From positions 62,001-126,000 of the forward strand of contig JAPLDQ010000004.1 in assembly GCA_026391675.1 (NCBI GenBank): a stretch of DNA of 64,000 bases, written 5' to 3'. Position numbers and translations under genes: made by a program. Under the pieces are notes generated by a model that saw nothing but the letters and a program-made list of their open reading frames with translations, searched no databases and had not been told where the DNA came from. Positions 1 through 7,977 of the stretch are shown here, in pieces; the stretch's first letter is position 1; each line of letters starts with the position of its first letter. The DNA comes from Bacteroidota bacterium (GTDB lineage Bacteria > Bacteroidota > Bacteroidia > Bacteroidales > JACABE01).

Positions 1-330
1 GCTCATATTATTGAAGAAAGTGGCGAAGAATGGGCATTTAACGAAGGTTGCCTGAGCGTACCTGATATTCGTGAGGATGTTTTACGCAAATCAAAAATCA
101 GGATACAATATTGTGATGAAAATTTCAATACTTATGACGAAGTATACGAAGGTGTATGCGCCCGCATCATTCAGCATGAGTATGATCATCTGGAAGGCAT
201 TTTATTTGTGGAAAGACTGGCTTCATTGAAAAAAATGCTGCTGAAACGTAAATTAACTGAAATATCCAAAGGGAACATTAAAGTGGATTACCGAATGAAG
301 TTTCCAAATCAGTACCGTAGAAAGAAATAA
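1..330 (+). CDS. def: Peptide deformylase, C-terminal part
   Basis: Removes the formyl group from the N-terminal methionine of new proteins in the cytoplasm. The reading frame is open from the first base, so the start lies outside the window; 109 residues remain. Two family signatures are visible: EGCLSV at residues 16-21 (the metal-binding cysteine) and HEYDHLEG at about 59-66 (two metal-binding histidines and the catalytic glutamate). The tail after the second motif is basic and ends in RRKK, as in many Bacteroidota enzymes. The next gene starts 17 bases on and may be co-transcribed. Identification rests on two intact active-site motifs in the right order and spacing. Confidence 0.96.
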   Translation, partial: AHIIEESGEEWAFNEGCLSVPDIREDVLRKSKIRIQYCDENFNTYDEVYEGVCARIIQHEYDHLEGILFVERLASLKKMLLKRKLTEISKGNIKVDYRMKFPNQYRRKK

Positions 331-347
331 TATAAAAACAACTTAAT

Positions 348-893
348 ATGAGGAAAAGAAATTTAATCATTGTAATGGCAATAGCTATTTTTGCCATTAC
401 AGCCTGTAAGACTGCAAAAGAAAGAACTTCAGAAAAAATCACTGTATTGGAAAAGGAAATTATGTCGTCTAAAACTAAAATTGACAGTGTAAAAGCACAA
501 AAACTGATTGATTTGTATGTGAATTTTGCCGATAATTTCAAAACAGATACAATTACTCCGGTTTATCTGTTAAAGGCAGCTGATATTTCAATGAATATTT
601 TGAAACATCAGCAGTCCATTCAATTGCTCGACAGAATAATGAAAGACTATACAGGCTTCTCTAAAGTGCCTGATTGTTTGTTTCTGAAAGCATTTATTTA
701 TGAAAATCAGGCTAAAGACTTTGAAAAAGCGAAAGCCTTTTATACTGAATTTCTCAATAAATACCCGAATCACGAATTAGCCCCTTCAGCAAAAGCTGCA
801 ATAGATAATATGGGCATACCAATGGATATTTTAATTAAAAGTTTTGAACAAAAAAATAAAGAATCAAAGGAAACCAGTAAGCAAAAGTCATAA
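348..893 (+). CDS. Small TPR-like lipoprotein
   Basis: A 181-residue predicted lipoprotein. The first 20 residues are a signal peptide with a lipobox ending at Cys20 (AITAC), followed by a short charged coiled-coil-like stretch. Residues about 85-150 read as two tetratricopeptide-like helical pairs (for example KDFEKAKAFYTEFLNKYPNH), the pattern seen in BamD/YbgF-type periplasmic scaffold proteins. The C-terminus is lysine/glutamate rich. It follows the deformylase gene by 17 bases and is closed by a strong terminator. The specific function is unknown; a scaffold role is inferred only from the repeat type. Confidence 0.8.
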   Translation: MRKRNLIIVMAIAIFAITACKTAKERTSEKITVLEKEIMSSKTKIDSVKAQKLIDLYVNFADNFKTDTITPVYLLKAADISMNILKHQQSIQLLDRIMKDYTGFSKVPDCLFLKAFIYENQAKDFEKAKAFYTEFLNKYPNHELAPSAKAAIDNMGIPMDILIKSFEQKNKESKETSKQKS

Positions 894-911
894 TATACCG
901 GATATTTTAAA

Positions 912-950
912 AAAGAAAGGCTGTTCGATTGAACAGCCTTTCTTTTTTTA
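912..950 (+). terminator. Rho-independent terminator after the def transcription unit
   Basis: A perfect 15-bp stem (arms 912-926 and 931-945) with a 4-base loop is followed by a T run. The stem itself begins A-rich, so it could work in both directions. Confidence 0.9.
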
Positions 951-999
951 TAATATTACTATAGTTTGGTAAACTTATAATTTACAAACTCCAATCTCT

Positions 1000-1240
1000 T
1001 TGTCATGCTGACGAAGGAAGCATCTCATTTAATTTTATGAGATTCCTCACTTCGTTACTAATGACAAGTTTTTTTTTGTTGATTTTTAAGTATATATAAG
1101 AAACATGACAATGAAATTAAAACTAGTTGATTCTTTAATCTTTGCGGTTCTCCGCGTAAAAACTCCGCGGCACTCTGCGGTTAAACTTTTTTACCGCTGA
1201 GAGCCGCAAAGAAGACGCAAAGGAACGCAGAGATTGGGAA
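1000..1240. repeat. Dispersed intergenic repeat, copy 1, with inner inverted repeats
   Basis: This gene-free stretch between the first terminator and the secreted-protein gene holds a composite repeat. Bases 1000-1068 form an imperfect palindrome (arms 1000-1028 and 1038-1068; matched blocks TTGTCAT/ATGACAA, ACGAAG/CTTCGT, ATCTCAT/ATGAGAT). Bases 1057-1185 are almost identical to 44779-44910. A second inverted block pairs the segment near 1139-1185 (tttgcggttctccgcg) with 1194-1234 (gccgcaaagaagacgcaaag). No open reading frame is present, so it looks like a non-autonomous dispersed element. Confidence 0.85.
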
Positions 1241-1405
1241 AGCAATGATTTTATATTTTTGTCAGCGTACCTTCAAGCATTTTTTTAAATGTTAAAACTC
1301 GGAATGACAAAACTAATATTTGTTATATTAAATAATTTATTCTATTTCACTGGGTTTTGAGTATAATGTATTTTAAATTTTTACAATCTATTCTAAACTA
1401 AAATC

Positions 1406-2899
1406 TTAGTTTTTTATTATCTTTTTTACAATTTCTCTGTTCTTCTGGATTATTTTTACAAAATAGATTCCTTTTGTAAAATGGCTGAGATCAAAAGATA
1501 TTAATGAATTTGATAAGATATTGAAAGGCACATATTCTTCTTTCCCAATTATATTAAAAAAATTAATACTAAAGTCTTTATTGAAAGATGTTTCAGCTTT
1601 AACATAAACTCTGTCAGATGTTGGGCTTGGGAAAATACTAATTTTTTCATCTTCTTTCATTTCCTGTACACCAACCTGATTTGCTACTGTAACAGTACAA
1701 CTTGCGGTATGATTTCCATCCTGGGTAGTGACTGTAATAATACAATTACCTGCTGCAACAGGAGCAACCATGCCTGTTGAGGAAACAGTTGCCACATTAG
1801 TATTGTTTGAACTCCAGCTGATATTCTGATTCGTTGCATTGGAAGGAAGAATGCTTGCTGTTAACTGGAATGAAGAACCACCTGCAGTCAAAGGCAGGGT
1901 TGTTGGTAAAATATTAACACCAGTAACACTGGTAGCAACTGATGCTGAACTTGCCAGCCAGATTGTAGCATTCATTATTAAGCGTTCATGATTACCACTG
2001 GCATCTGCTATCCATCCATCATAAAGCACATCATTGGCATCACCTGAGCCGTCGTCGCAGGGAGAACTGTCACCGATGGCAACAACTCTTCCTGCTCCAT
2101 AATTAGAGCGGGCAACCATTACATTTGTAGTGCCTGTATTGGAAGAGCCGGTTTTATAAACAATTCCTTTTACTGTAGGATTAATTGTTGTATTTAAGGT
2201 CATGGTGGTACCATTGCTCCACATTACAGAAGTAACATTGCCCATAATACCATGTAAAAGTGAATCAGTAGTAAGGTTGGCAACATTGGTAGTAGTTTGG
2301 GAGATATCAACTAAATCGAAACTGATTCCAAAAGGATTTGCCTGTATACTGTTATTGGTCATTAAGTCATTCCAGATAGCAGGGGAGTCCCAGCCATCGT
2401 TATTTCTGTCGCTTATGGTATGGTCAGAAACCATAAATAATCCACCACCGTTTTGAACAAACTGAAGAATAGCAGTTTTTTCAGATGAAGTAAAAACTAT
2501 ATTCGGTTCGCAAACAACAAATACTTTATAATTCGATAAATCCTGTGGATTAGAAGCATTATTATAAGTAATGGCAATATTGTAAGGCAATGTTTCAACT
2601 ACATATCCTTTTTTAACTAAATCAATTCCCCATGATGATAATCCCCCTTGCCAGTAAGATTCTGCAGTGGATGAAGTAATATTGCTTTGTAAGGGTGTTG
2701 GAATGCGTTGTGGATTTGATTCGTTGCCGCCTCCAACCACTGCAGGGCCATTGCTGTATCCCAGGTTACGCAAATCAGCATCTATAACCCAGTCGGCATT
2801 TCCTGCAGCTTCAGCTTTTGTGGCATCAAATAATATTTTAATCTGAGCTTGTAATGCTGCTGTGGATAATAGTAATATTAAAAAGAATATTTTCTTCAT
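1406..2899 (-). CDS. Secreted protein with Ig-like domain and T9SS sorting signal
   Basis: A 497-residue exported protein. A signal peptide covers residues 1-18 (ending LQAQ). Residues about 20-315 look like a glutamine-amidotransferase-like fold: an early strand with KILFDATKAE, then FVQNGGGLFMVSDH and GAGRVVAIGDSSPCDDG, as in DUF4350/GIFT-type domains, which sense or bind rather than catalyse in most relatives. Residues about 325-405 are a bacterial Ig-like (BIG2) domain (SWSSNNTNVATVSSTG). The last 80 residues are a type A T9SS sorting domain (FPSPTSDRVYV ... KGIYFVKI), so the protein should cross the outer membrane. It stands alone on the minus strand. The substrate is unknown. Confidence 0.85.
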   Translation of the reverse strand: MKKIFFLILLLSTAALQAQIKILFDATKAEAAGNADWVIDADLRNLGYSNGPAVVGGGNESNPQRIPTPLQSNITSSTAESYWQGGLSSWGIDLVKKGYVVETLPYNIAITYNNASNPQDLSNYKVFVVCEPNIVFTSSEKTAILQFVQNGGGLFMVSDHTISDRNNDGWDSPAIWNDLMTNNSIQANPFGISFDLVDISQTTTNVANLTTDSLLHGIMGNVTSVMWSNGTTMTLNTTINPTVKGIVYKTGSSNTGTTNVMVARSNYGAGRVVAIGDSSPCDDGSGDANDVLYDGWIADASGNHERLIMNATIWLASSASVATSVTGVNILPTTLPLTAGGSSFQLTASILPSNATNQNISWSSNNTNVATVSSTGMVAPVAAGNCIITVTTQDGNHTASCTVTVANQVGVQEMKEDEKISIFPSPTSDRVYVKAETSFNKDFSINFFNIIGKEEYVPFNILSNSLISFDLSHFTKGIYFVKIIQKNREIVKKIIKN

Positions 2900-3024
2900 T
2901 ATTTTATTTTAATAATCTGCATAATTAACAATTATATATTAATTAGTTCATATTAAGTATGCTAAATTTTCTTAAATAGAATATTTAGTTCCTTTCAATT
3001 TTCAAAAATTGACAACTTTGCAAA

Positions 3025-3055
3025 AAAAAAGCTGCCTTTAAAAGGCAGCTTTTTA
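3025..3055 (-). terminator. Terminator for the six-haem lipoprotein cytochrome
   Basis: Inverted repeat AAAGCTGCCTTT/AAAGGCAGCTTT with an A run on the plus strand, i.e. a T run when read on the minus strand, directly past the stop codon at 3074. Confidence 0.88.
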
Positions 3056-3073
3056 AATTATTTTAAGCTAATA

Positions 3074-4486
3074 TTACGGTAATATTGCAATTGAGTTTGT
3101 TAATAAAGCTTTGATGTATTTATAGTTATGTACACCTAAACTGTATTCTCTGATAGCAAATTGCATATTGATAATAGCACCCATTTGAGCATTGGTTAAA
3201 TGCAGTTTTGGGAATGCAGCATTGGTTGCTTTTTGAGCAGTTGTCCAGCTAGAGGTAGAACCCATATATCTGAATGAACCGGTGTTGTAAGTTGGACCAT
3301 TTGGATTGTTAACTGGATCGTAAACGTTTAAGTATCCGTCATAGTTTGCTGTTGTGTAACCATACCATAAGTTGGTAGTAGCATCACCATTTTTGTTCAT
3401 GATTTCAACTCCACCTTCTTTTAATTTACCACCTAATGTAGCGATTAAACCTTTTATTTCAGTTCTGATGTTAGTGAAATCAGCATTGGTTGAACTCATT
3501 AAACCACCGGCAGAAGTATGACAACTTGCATTGTTACATCCGTTGAAGTTTCCTTTAGCTTTGAAAGAGTGACTTCCGGCTGCACCTGTTACAGGAGCCA
3601 TGTGACAATCTTCGCAAGAAGCCTGAGATGCATGAGATGAACTGGCATAAGCCATGGTTCCGTTGAATTCAACACCACCCATACCTGCAACAACAGCACC
3701 TACAGCACCGTAGTGAACGTGAGTTCTGTAACTTGGAGTAACTGGCTGTGTAATAGTTGTAGCTAATGCTGAATCATAGAAAATTGCAGTTGGAGCTGAA
3801 GCTAATTTTGTATAATCTAACCATTTTCCTCTGTTAGCGGTATCGGCAAATGAAGAAGTACTGGTTTGACCAGCTATACTCATAGAAGTAGAAATAGCTA
3901 TTGGACGTGGTTGGTGACATTTTACACATAAGTTACTTTTTCCACCATCCTGAGTCAGGTTGATAGTTTTTGTACCACCCCACATGGTCATAGGAACTGC
4001 AGCAACAGTGGTAAAAGTAGTTAAATCAGAATAAGCATAAGTAGTATGTAAATTGCTATGGCAGGTAAAACAACCTAAATTACCGTAAGCTGAACCGGCT
4101 ACAGTTGCGTAAGGATTGCTCCATTTAAGGGTAGCCGGATCCTGAATAAAAGCAGTACTTACATTGTTTTTACAAACATATTTGAAAGCTTCCTGAGCAT
4201 GGCAAGGAGTACATCCTGTATTACCTGCTTCTTCTTCTGCAGTTGTTCCGTATTCATGTTTTGATAATTGGAAAATAGTTGCAATACTGTCAACTACAGC
4301 CGGGTTGTGGCATAATTTACAGGTTTCGCTTGCATCTTTACCATTGGCACCTGCAGGACCAGTTGCTCCGTTTGCTCCGTCTAAACCGTTGTTGCCATCT
4401 TTAGCACAACCTGCCAGAAGCATCATAGATGCAGCTGATACCATCATTGCACCTTTAATTAATTTTTGTAAATTTAATTTTCTCAT
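3074..4486 (-). CDS. Six-haem lipoprotein cytochrome c with collagen-like stub
   Basis: A 470-residue predicted lipoprotein. The lipobox ends at Cys27 (LLAGC). Residues 31-51 are seven Gly-X-Y triplets, a short collagen-like spacer. Five CxxCH motifs follow (CKLCH at 56, CTPCH at 92, then CFTCH, CVKCH, CEDCH) plus one CX4CH (CNNASCH), a spacing known from some multihaem cytochromes, giving six likely haem c groups. The C-terminal 140 residues lack haem motifs. It is transcribed divergently from the downstream cytochrome cluster and faces the FNR-type regulator gene. The -7 element at 4574-4581 and FNR-like palindromes lie upstream. Probable role: periplasmic or outer-membrane electron carrier; partner unknown. 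Confidence 0.88.
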   Translation of the reverse strand: MRKLNLQKLIKGAMMVSAASMMLLAGCAKDGNNGLDGANGATGPAGANGKDASETCKLCHNPAVVDSIATIFQLSKHEYGTTAEEEAGNTGCTPCHAQEAFKYVCKNNVSTAFIQDPATLKWSNPYATVAGSAYGNLGCFTCHSNLHTTYAYSDLTTFTTVAAVPMTMWGGTKTINLTQDGGKSNLCVKCHQPRPIAISTSMSIAGQTSTSSFADTANRGKWLDYTKLASAPTAIFYDSALATTITQPVTPSYRTHVHYGAVGAVVAGMGGVEFNGTMAYASSSHASQASCEDCHMAPVTGAAGSHSFKAKGNFNGCNNASCHTSAGGLMSSTNADFTNIRTEIKGLIATLGGKLKEGGVEIMNKNGDATTNLWYGYTTANYDGYLNVYDPVNNPNGPTYNTGSFRYMGSTSSWTTAQKATNAAFPKLHLTNAQMGAIINMQFAIREYSLGVHNYKYIKALLTNSIAILP

Positions 4487-4573
4487 TTTTGTTTTGATTT
4501 GGTTTATAATTGTTTTTATTTAATTGTTATTTTCTTAACGTTGTTGTTATTTTTTTAACATTATTAGACAATG

Positions 4574-4581
4574 CAAACATA
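4574..4581 (-). promoter_or_regulatory. -7 promoter element for the six-haem cytochrome
   Basis: On the minus strand this reads TATGTTTG, matching the Bacteroidota -7 consensus TAnnTTTG. It lies 88 bases before the start codon. Confidence 0.6.
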
Positions 4582-4614
4582 AAAACAAAAAATCAGTTTA
4601 GGCTATAAAAAGTG

Positions 4615-4628
4615 TTGATATATTTTAA
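4615..4628. promoter_or_regulatory. Weak FNR-like site
   Basis: Reads TTGAT-ATAT-TTTAA, one intact half-site plus a two-mismatch half-site of TTGAT-N4-ATCAA. It is centred 47-48 bases upstream of the last base of the -7 element of the six-haem cytochrome gene. Confidence 0.35.
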
Positions 4629-4657
4629 TCGTGTGATGAATAATAGTCAAAAATACA

Positions 4658-4671
4658 ATGATAAATATCAA
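4658..4671. promoter_or_regulatory. FNR-like palindrome upstream of the six-haem cytochrome
   Basis: Reads ATGAT-AAAT-ATCAA, one mismatch from TTGAT-N4-ATCAA. It lies between the cytochrome gene start (4486) and the end of the regulator gene (4796), in DNA that is otherwise promoter region only. Confidence 0.5.
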
Positions 4672-4795
4672 TATATTATGAATACTGGTTTTCTAAGTGT
4701 TGGATCTCAGCTGTTTGCTGAAATGTTATTTTACTTAAGAAGATGGATATTTACTAAAAAACGTTAACAAAGTTATTAAAAAACTTTAAAATGCA

Positions 4796-5491
4796 TTAAC
4801 CTTTTGAACTAATCTGAGCTAATTTGGCTGTATCATTTAATATAATGGAGTTTCCTTCAACAGAAATTATATTTTCATCTTTAAGTTCTTTAAGGATACG
4901 AATAGAACTTTCTTTAGACATGGCAGTAAGGTCAGCCAGATCCTGTCTTTTAATGTTTACTTCAGTTTTTTCACTTTTAAATACATCATTATGTAAATAA
5001 AGTAAAGCTTCAGCAATTCGCCCGTGCATACCTTTCTGGGTTAATTCCACAAATCGTTTGAAGTTGAATTGTGTATGTTCGTTAACACCTTTCAGCATTT
5101 CAAGGGCAAATTCTTTGTTTTGTTTAATTACTTCACTAATAGCATTTACATCAATAAAGCAAGCTGCTGTTTCTTCCAATGCAATTGTAGTAAAGTGATG
5201 TTTATAATCCGTTAAAAAGCCCGGGCCGACAATAAGCGAAATAGGACGGGCAAAATTTAAAATAAGATTACGGTTATCTATTCCTTCTAAATATATTTTT
5301 ACAAGTCCTTCAGTAAGAATAGTAACATGCGTCATAGCAGTTCCCTGTTTAAAAATAGTTTCTCCCGGACGAAACCATACCTTACAACGTGTTTGGTTTA
5401 CAATATCATATTGTTCATCATTTAATAAATTAAACATTGGTAGTCTGCTAACACAGTCTTTGCAATGTTTCGGGTTTTTTCTTTCTTCCAT
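4796..5491 (-). CDS. CRP/FNR-family regulator with four cysteines
   Basis: A 231-residue cytoplasmic transcription factor. Residues about 20-140 are the cyclic-nucleotide-binding-type sensor fold (WFRPGETIFKQG, HVTILTEGLVKIY) and residues about 150-225 a winged helix with the recognition region DLADLTAMSKESSIRILKEL. It has exactly four cysteines, at 10, 13, 36 and 111: a CxxC pair near the N-terminus plus two more, close to the layout by which FNR of Escherichia coli (20, 23, 29, 122) holds a [4Fe-4S] oxygen sensor. An iron-sulfur sensor is therefore plausible but not proven. FNR-like palindromes occur in its own upstream region (5610-5623) and before several operons here. Confidence 0.9.
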   Translation of the reverse strand: MEERKNPKHCKDCVSRLPMFNLLNDEQYDIVNQTRCKVWFRPGETIFKQGTAMTHVTILTEGLVKIYLEGIDNRNLILNFARPISLIVGPGFLTDYKHHFTTIALEETAACFIDVNAISEVIKQNKEFALEMLKGVNEHTQFNFKRFVELTQKGMHGRIAEALLYLHNDVFKSEKTEVNIKRQDLADLTAMSKESSIRILKELKDENIISVEGNSIILNDTAKLAQISSKG

Positions 5492-5847
5492 GGATTAATT
5501 TATGCTTCTGAATGTAAACTTATTAAGTAATTAGGTAAAGAAAAACAAAATTGATTGTTTAATAATATATGAATCCCTTAGCCCAGAATGATATTATACA
5601 TATTATTCAATGATTTATATCAAAAATATTAAATCAAAATTACATGCAAAGATAAATAAATATCAATATAATAAATATCTTTTATTTCTATTGTGTATAA
5701 AAAATAAATGATATTTTGAAAATATTATTTTATAATAAATTGATATTCAATAAACAAAATATTTATTCAAATATAATTCATGTTAAAAAATTAACAAACT
5801 TTTATAAATAAAAAAAACAATGGTTTTGAGTTGAATTGTTAATCGAT
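5492..5847. promoter_or_regulatory. Regulatory spacer between regulator and cytochrome cluster
   Basis: Very AT-rich, gene-free DNA upstream of the regulator. It holds the FNR-like palindrome at 5610-5623 and scattered partial copies (for example tatcaat near 5660 and ttgatattcaa near 5739-5749). No open reading frame of note. Confidence 0.5.
5610..5623. promoter_or_regulatory. FNR-like palindrome upstream of the regulator gene
   Basis: Reads ATGAT-TTAT-ATCAA, one mismatch from TTGAT-N4-ATCAA, 119 bases upstream of the regulator start codon. This suggests autoregulation. Confidence 0.5.
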
Positions 5848-5885
5848 TAGCAATCAATAAAATACGATTATTTTATTGATTGCTA
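5848..5885. promoter_or_regulatory. Perfect 17-bp inverted repeat
   Basis: Arms 5848-5864 and 5869-5885 are exact reverse complements around a 4-base loop (CGAT). There is no T run after it, so it is a poor terminator. It sits between divergent units, about 77 bases before the -7 element of the cytochrome cluster, which fits an operator. Confidence 0.7.
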
Positions 5886-5961
5886 GGTATTTAGATGAGT
5901 TATTGTTTTTGTATTATCCATACTGCATTTCGTCATGAAAAATATGTTTCATTTTTTTTAA

Positions 5962-5969
5962 TATTTTTG
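5962..5969 (+). promoter_or_regulatory. -7 promoter element for the cytochrome/barrel cluster
   Basis: TATTTTTG matches TAnnTTTG, 48 bases before the start codon of the lipoprotein cytochrome. Confidence 0.55.
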
Positions 5970-6017
5970 CATTAATTAAAATCAATTTTTTATTGTTAAA
6001 CTAAAAACGAAAACGAG

Positions 6018-6401
6018 ATGAAAATTAAAGTACTTTTTTTAATTGCATTTATCTTTATAGCATTTACAAGTTGCACTAAAGATACCAAAATGCCTAATTA
6101 TGTTCCAAATGTTCCATATGTACCTCCCACAGACTTTGGTTTTGCAAAAGATGTATATCCTTTATTTGCCAGCCATAGTTGCCCTGGATGTCATGGTACT
6201 TCAGGGGGCTTAACTTTATCAGGGACTGCATCTGTCGTAAGAACTAATTTAATTACAGTTGGTGCCGTTATTCCGAACAACTCAAGTGGAAGTAAGTTAT
6301 ATTCTAATTTTAATGGTACAAGCCATAAAAATATTTCACTTACCAGTACTGAACTTAAAAATATTAAATACTGGATTGATTCAGGCGCTAAGGATAATTA
6401 A
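6018..6401 (+). CDS. Monohaem cytochrome c lipoprotein
   Basis: A 127-residue predicted lipoprotein: signal peptide with a lipobox ending at Cys19 (AFTSC), a proline-rich linker, and one haem site CPGCH at residues 55-59 in a domain beginning FAKDVYPLFASHSC, typical of the cytochrome c-like domains found in Bacteroidota lipoproteins. The C-terminus (LKNIKYWIDSGAKDN) matches the end of such domains. It is the first gene of a plus-strand run with a DUF5777 barrel (61 bases on) and a small cytochrome c. Probably anchored in the outer membrane as an electron carrier; the anchor side is not visible from sequence. Confidence 0.88.
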   Translation: MKIKVLFLIAFIFIAFTSCTKDTKMPNYVPNVPYVPPTDFGFAKDVYPLFASHSCPGCHGTSGGLTLSGTASVVRTNLITVGAVIPNNSSGSKLYSNFNGTSHKNISLTSTELKNIKYWIDSGAKDN

Positions 6402-6462
6402 TATCTTGTTAATAGTATTTATATTTAGAACAAAAAGTAATAAATTAAAAAAAAATAAAATT

Positions 6463-7410
6463 ATGATAACAATAAATAAATTACAAAGCTTGTCATTTAA
6501 AGCATTAGTAACTTTTGTATTTGCTGTACTGTTTTCTACAAGTTATTCATTTGCACAGGAATCGACTACTCCAGCTACAGACGAAGGAAATAAACCAGTA
6601 AGCGGTGCATTTAACAGTGGTATATTTTTAGAAAACCAGACAACATTAATGTATCCTAAAAAAACAGTGGAAGTAGTTATAAATCACAGATTTGGTAAGA
6701 TTGCAACTGATGGAGTTGGAAATTTTAAAGATTTATTTGGTATTTACGCTCCTTCAAACATCAGAATGGGTATCAACTATAGTGTAACCAATAAGTTGCA
6801 ATTGGGTATTGGTACAACAAAATACAATAAACAACAGGATTTCAATGCAAAATATGGTATTTTTGAACAAACAACCAATAACGCATTCCCTGTTTCAGTT
6901 ACAGCTTTTGCATCTATTTATTATGATGCAAGAGAAAAAGCTACTTCTTTTGATTATGCTAATTTTTCTGAGTCACACAGATTTTCTTATTTCAGTGAAT
7001 TATTAATTTCAAGAAAATTCAATGATTTCCTTACTATACAGGTTGCACCAACCTGGGCACATTTTAATGTAACTGAATCAGCAAGTGATACTTCATCAGT
7101 GAGATTAAGAAGAAATGATCAATTTGGGCTTTCTGTTGTAGCAAAAATTAAATGTTCAGAAACTATTGCCTTATTCTGTGAATTCGACAAAAACCTGACT
7201 CCATATTACAGAAAAGATGCTAAAATTAATGAACCAAAACCTAATTTAGCGATTGGTATAGAAAATTCAACTGCAGCTCACTCTTTCCAGCTTTTTATTA
7301 CAACTGCTGAAGCTATTACTTATCAGCATAATATGGTGTATAACACCAATGATTTTTTACATAGTGGTTTTATGTTCGGATTTAACATTACAAGAGTATT
7401 CTACAAATAG
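6463..7410 (+). CDS. DUF5777-type outer-membrane beta-barrel protein
   Basis: A 315-residue outer-membrane protein. I place the start at the ATG at 6463, not at the longer in-frame ATG at 6259, because 6259 overlaps the upstream cytochrome gene and because residues 1-29 from 6463 form a clear signal peptide (ending SYSFAQ). The mature part has alternating amphipathic strands with aromatic ends (KKTVEVVINHRFG, INYSVTNKLQLGIGTTKYNKQ, FLTIQVAPTWAHFNV) and ends in FMFGFNITRVFYK, a barrel-type C-terminus. The pattern matches the DUF5777 barrel family, often beside cytochrome genes in this phylum. A conduit role for the neighbouring cytochromes is inference. Confidence 0.82.
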   Translation: MITINKLQSLSFKALVTFVFAVLFSTSYSFAQESTTPATDEGNKPVSGAFNSGIFLENQTTLMYPKKTVEVVINHRFGKIATDGVGNFKDLFGIYAPSNIRMGINYSVTNKLQLGIGTTKYNKQQDFNAKYGIFEQTTNNAFPVSVTAFASIYYDAREKATSFDYANFSESHRFSYFSELLISRKFNDFLTIQVAPTWAHFNVTESASDTSSVRLRRNDQFGLSVVAKIKCSETIALFCEFDKNLTPYYRKDAKINEPKPNLAIGIENSTAAHSFQLFITTAEAITYQHNMVYNTNDFLHSGFMFGFNITRVFYK

Positions 7411-7454
7411 AATAAATATAAATCAATAAATTAATAATTTTAAAAGGAGAAAAA

Positions 7455-7844
7455 ATGAAATCAAATCTTTCAAAAGTGTTTGCATCAGTAGCAATTTTTG
7501 CTGTTGCTTTAAGTTTAGTATCTTTCATTAGTTTTAACAAAGGATGGGATGTTCCTGCTGCTGATAAAGCTGTTAAAAATCCTGTTAAAGCCGATGCACC
7601 TTCTATTGGTGAAGGTAAGAATATGTACATGAAAACCTGCAAAATGTGCCATGGTGAAAAAGGTACAGGCGTAGGAAAAATGGCCGGAACATCAAACTTT
7701 ACTTCTAAAGAATTCAAAGCTTTAACTGATGGTGCCATTTATTACATGATTAATACCGGTCAAGGTAAAATGCCAGCTTATAAATCAAAAATTAAAGCAG
7801 ATAACGACAGGTGGAATTTAGTAAACTATCTACGTACACTATAA
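7455..7844 (+). CDS. Small monohaem cytochrome c
   Basis: A 129-residue periplasmic class I cytochrome c. An N-terminal signal or anchor helix (about residues 8-27) precedes the haem site CKMCH at 62-66; the axial methionine is in GKMPAYK (Met106), and WNLVNYLRTL is the usual C-terminal helix. It has one of the few clear Shine-Dalgarno sequences in the window (aaggag, 7 bases before the ATG), suggesting strong translation. It follows the DUF5777 barrel gene by 44 bases and ends before a terminator. Probable role: soluble or tethered electron shuttle between membrane donors and the neighbouring carriers. Confidence 0.92.
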   Translation: MKSNLSKVFASVAIFAVALSLVSFISFNKGWDVPAADKAVKNPVKADAPSIGEGKNMYMKTCKMCHGEKGTGVGKMAGTSNFTSKEFKALTDGAIYYMINTGQGKMPAYKSKIKADNDRWNLVNYLRTL

Positions 7845-7888
7845 GCTATTTTCTGTCAAAATACTTTGAACTTAAGCGTTCAATATAT

Positions 7889-7924
7889 AAACACTACGGC
7901 CTGACATGGTCGTAGTGTTTTTAA
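7889..7924 (+). terminator. Terminator after the small cytochrome c
   Basis: Stem AAACACTACG (7889-7898) / CGTAGTGTTT (7911-7920) followed by T residues. It separates the small cytochrome from the 19-haem gene. Confidence 0.85.
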
Positions 7925-7977
7925 TGAATAAAACAGCTATTAAGTTGTCCAAACCAAAAACCAAAAAGAAATTTAAT

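Noticed and set aside
5848..5885. Rho-independent terminator
   Set aside because: The stem is AT-rich, lacks a T run on either strand, and no gene ends close by.
6259..6462. Longer start for the DUF5777 barrel
   Set aside because: It overlaps the cytochrome gene in another frame and has no signal peptide; the signal peptide begins at 6463.
7906..7977. Longer start for the 19-haem protein
   Set aside because: It lies inside the terminator hairpin of the preceding gene and would bury the signal peptide 24 residues in.
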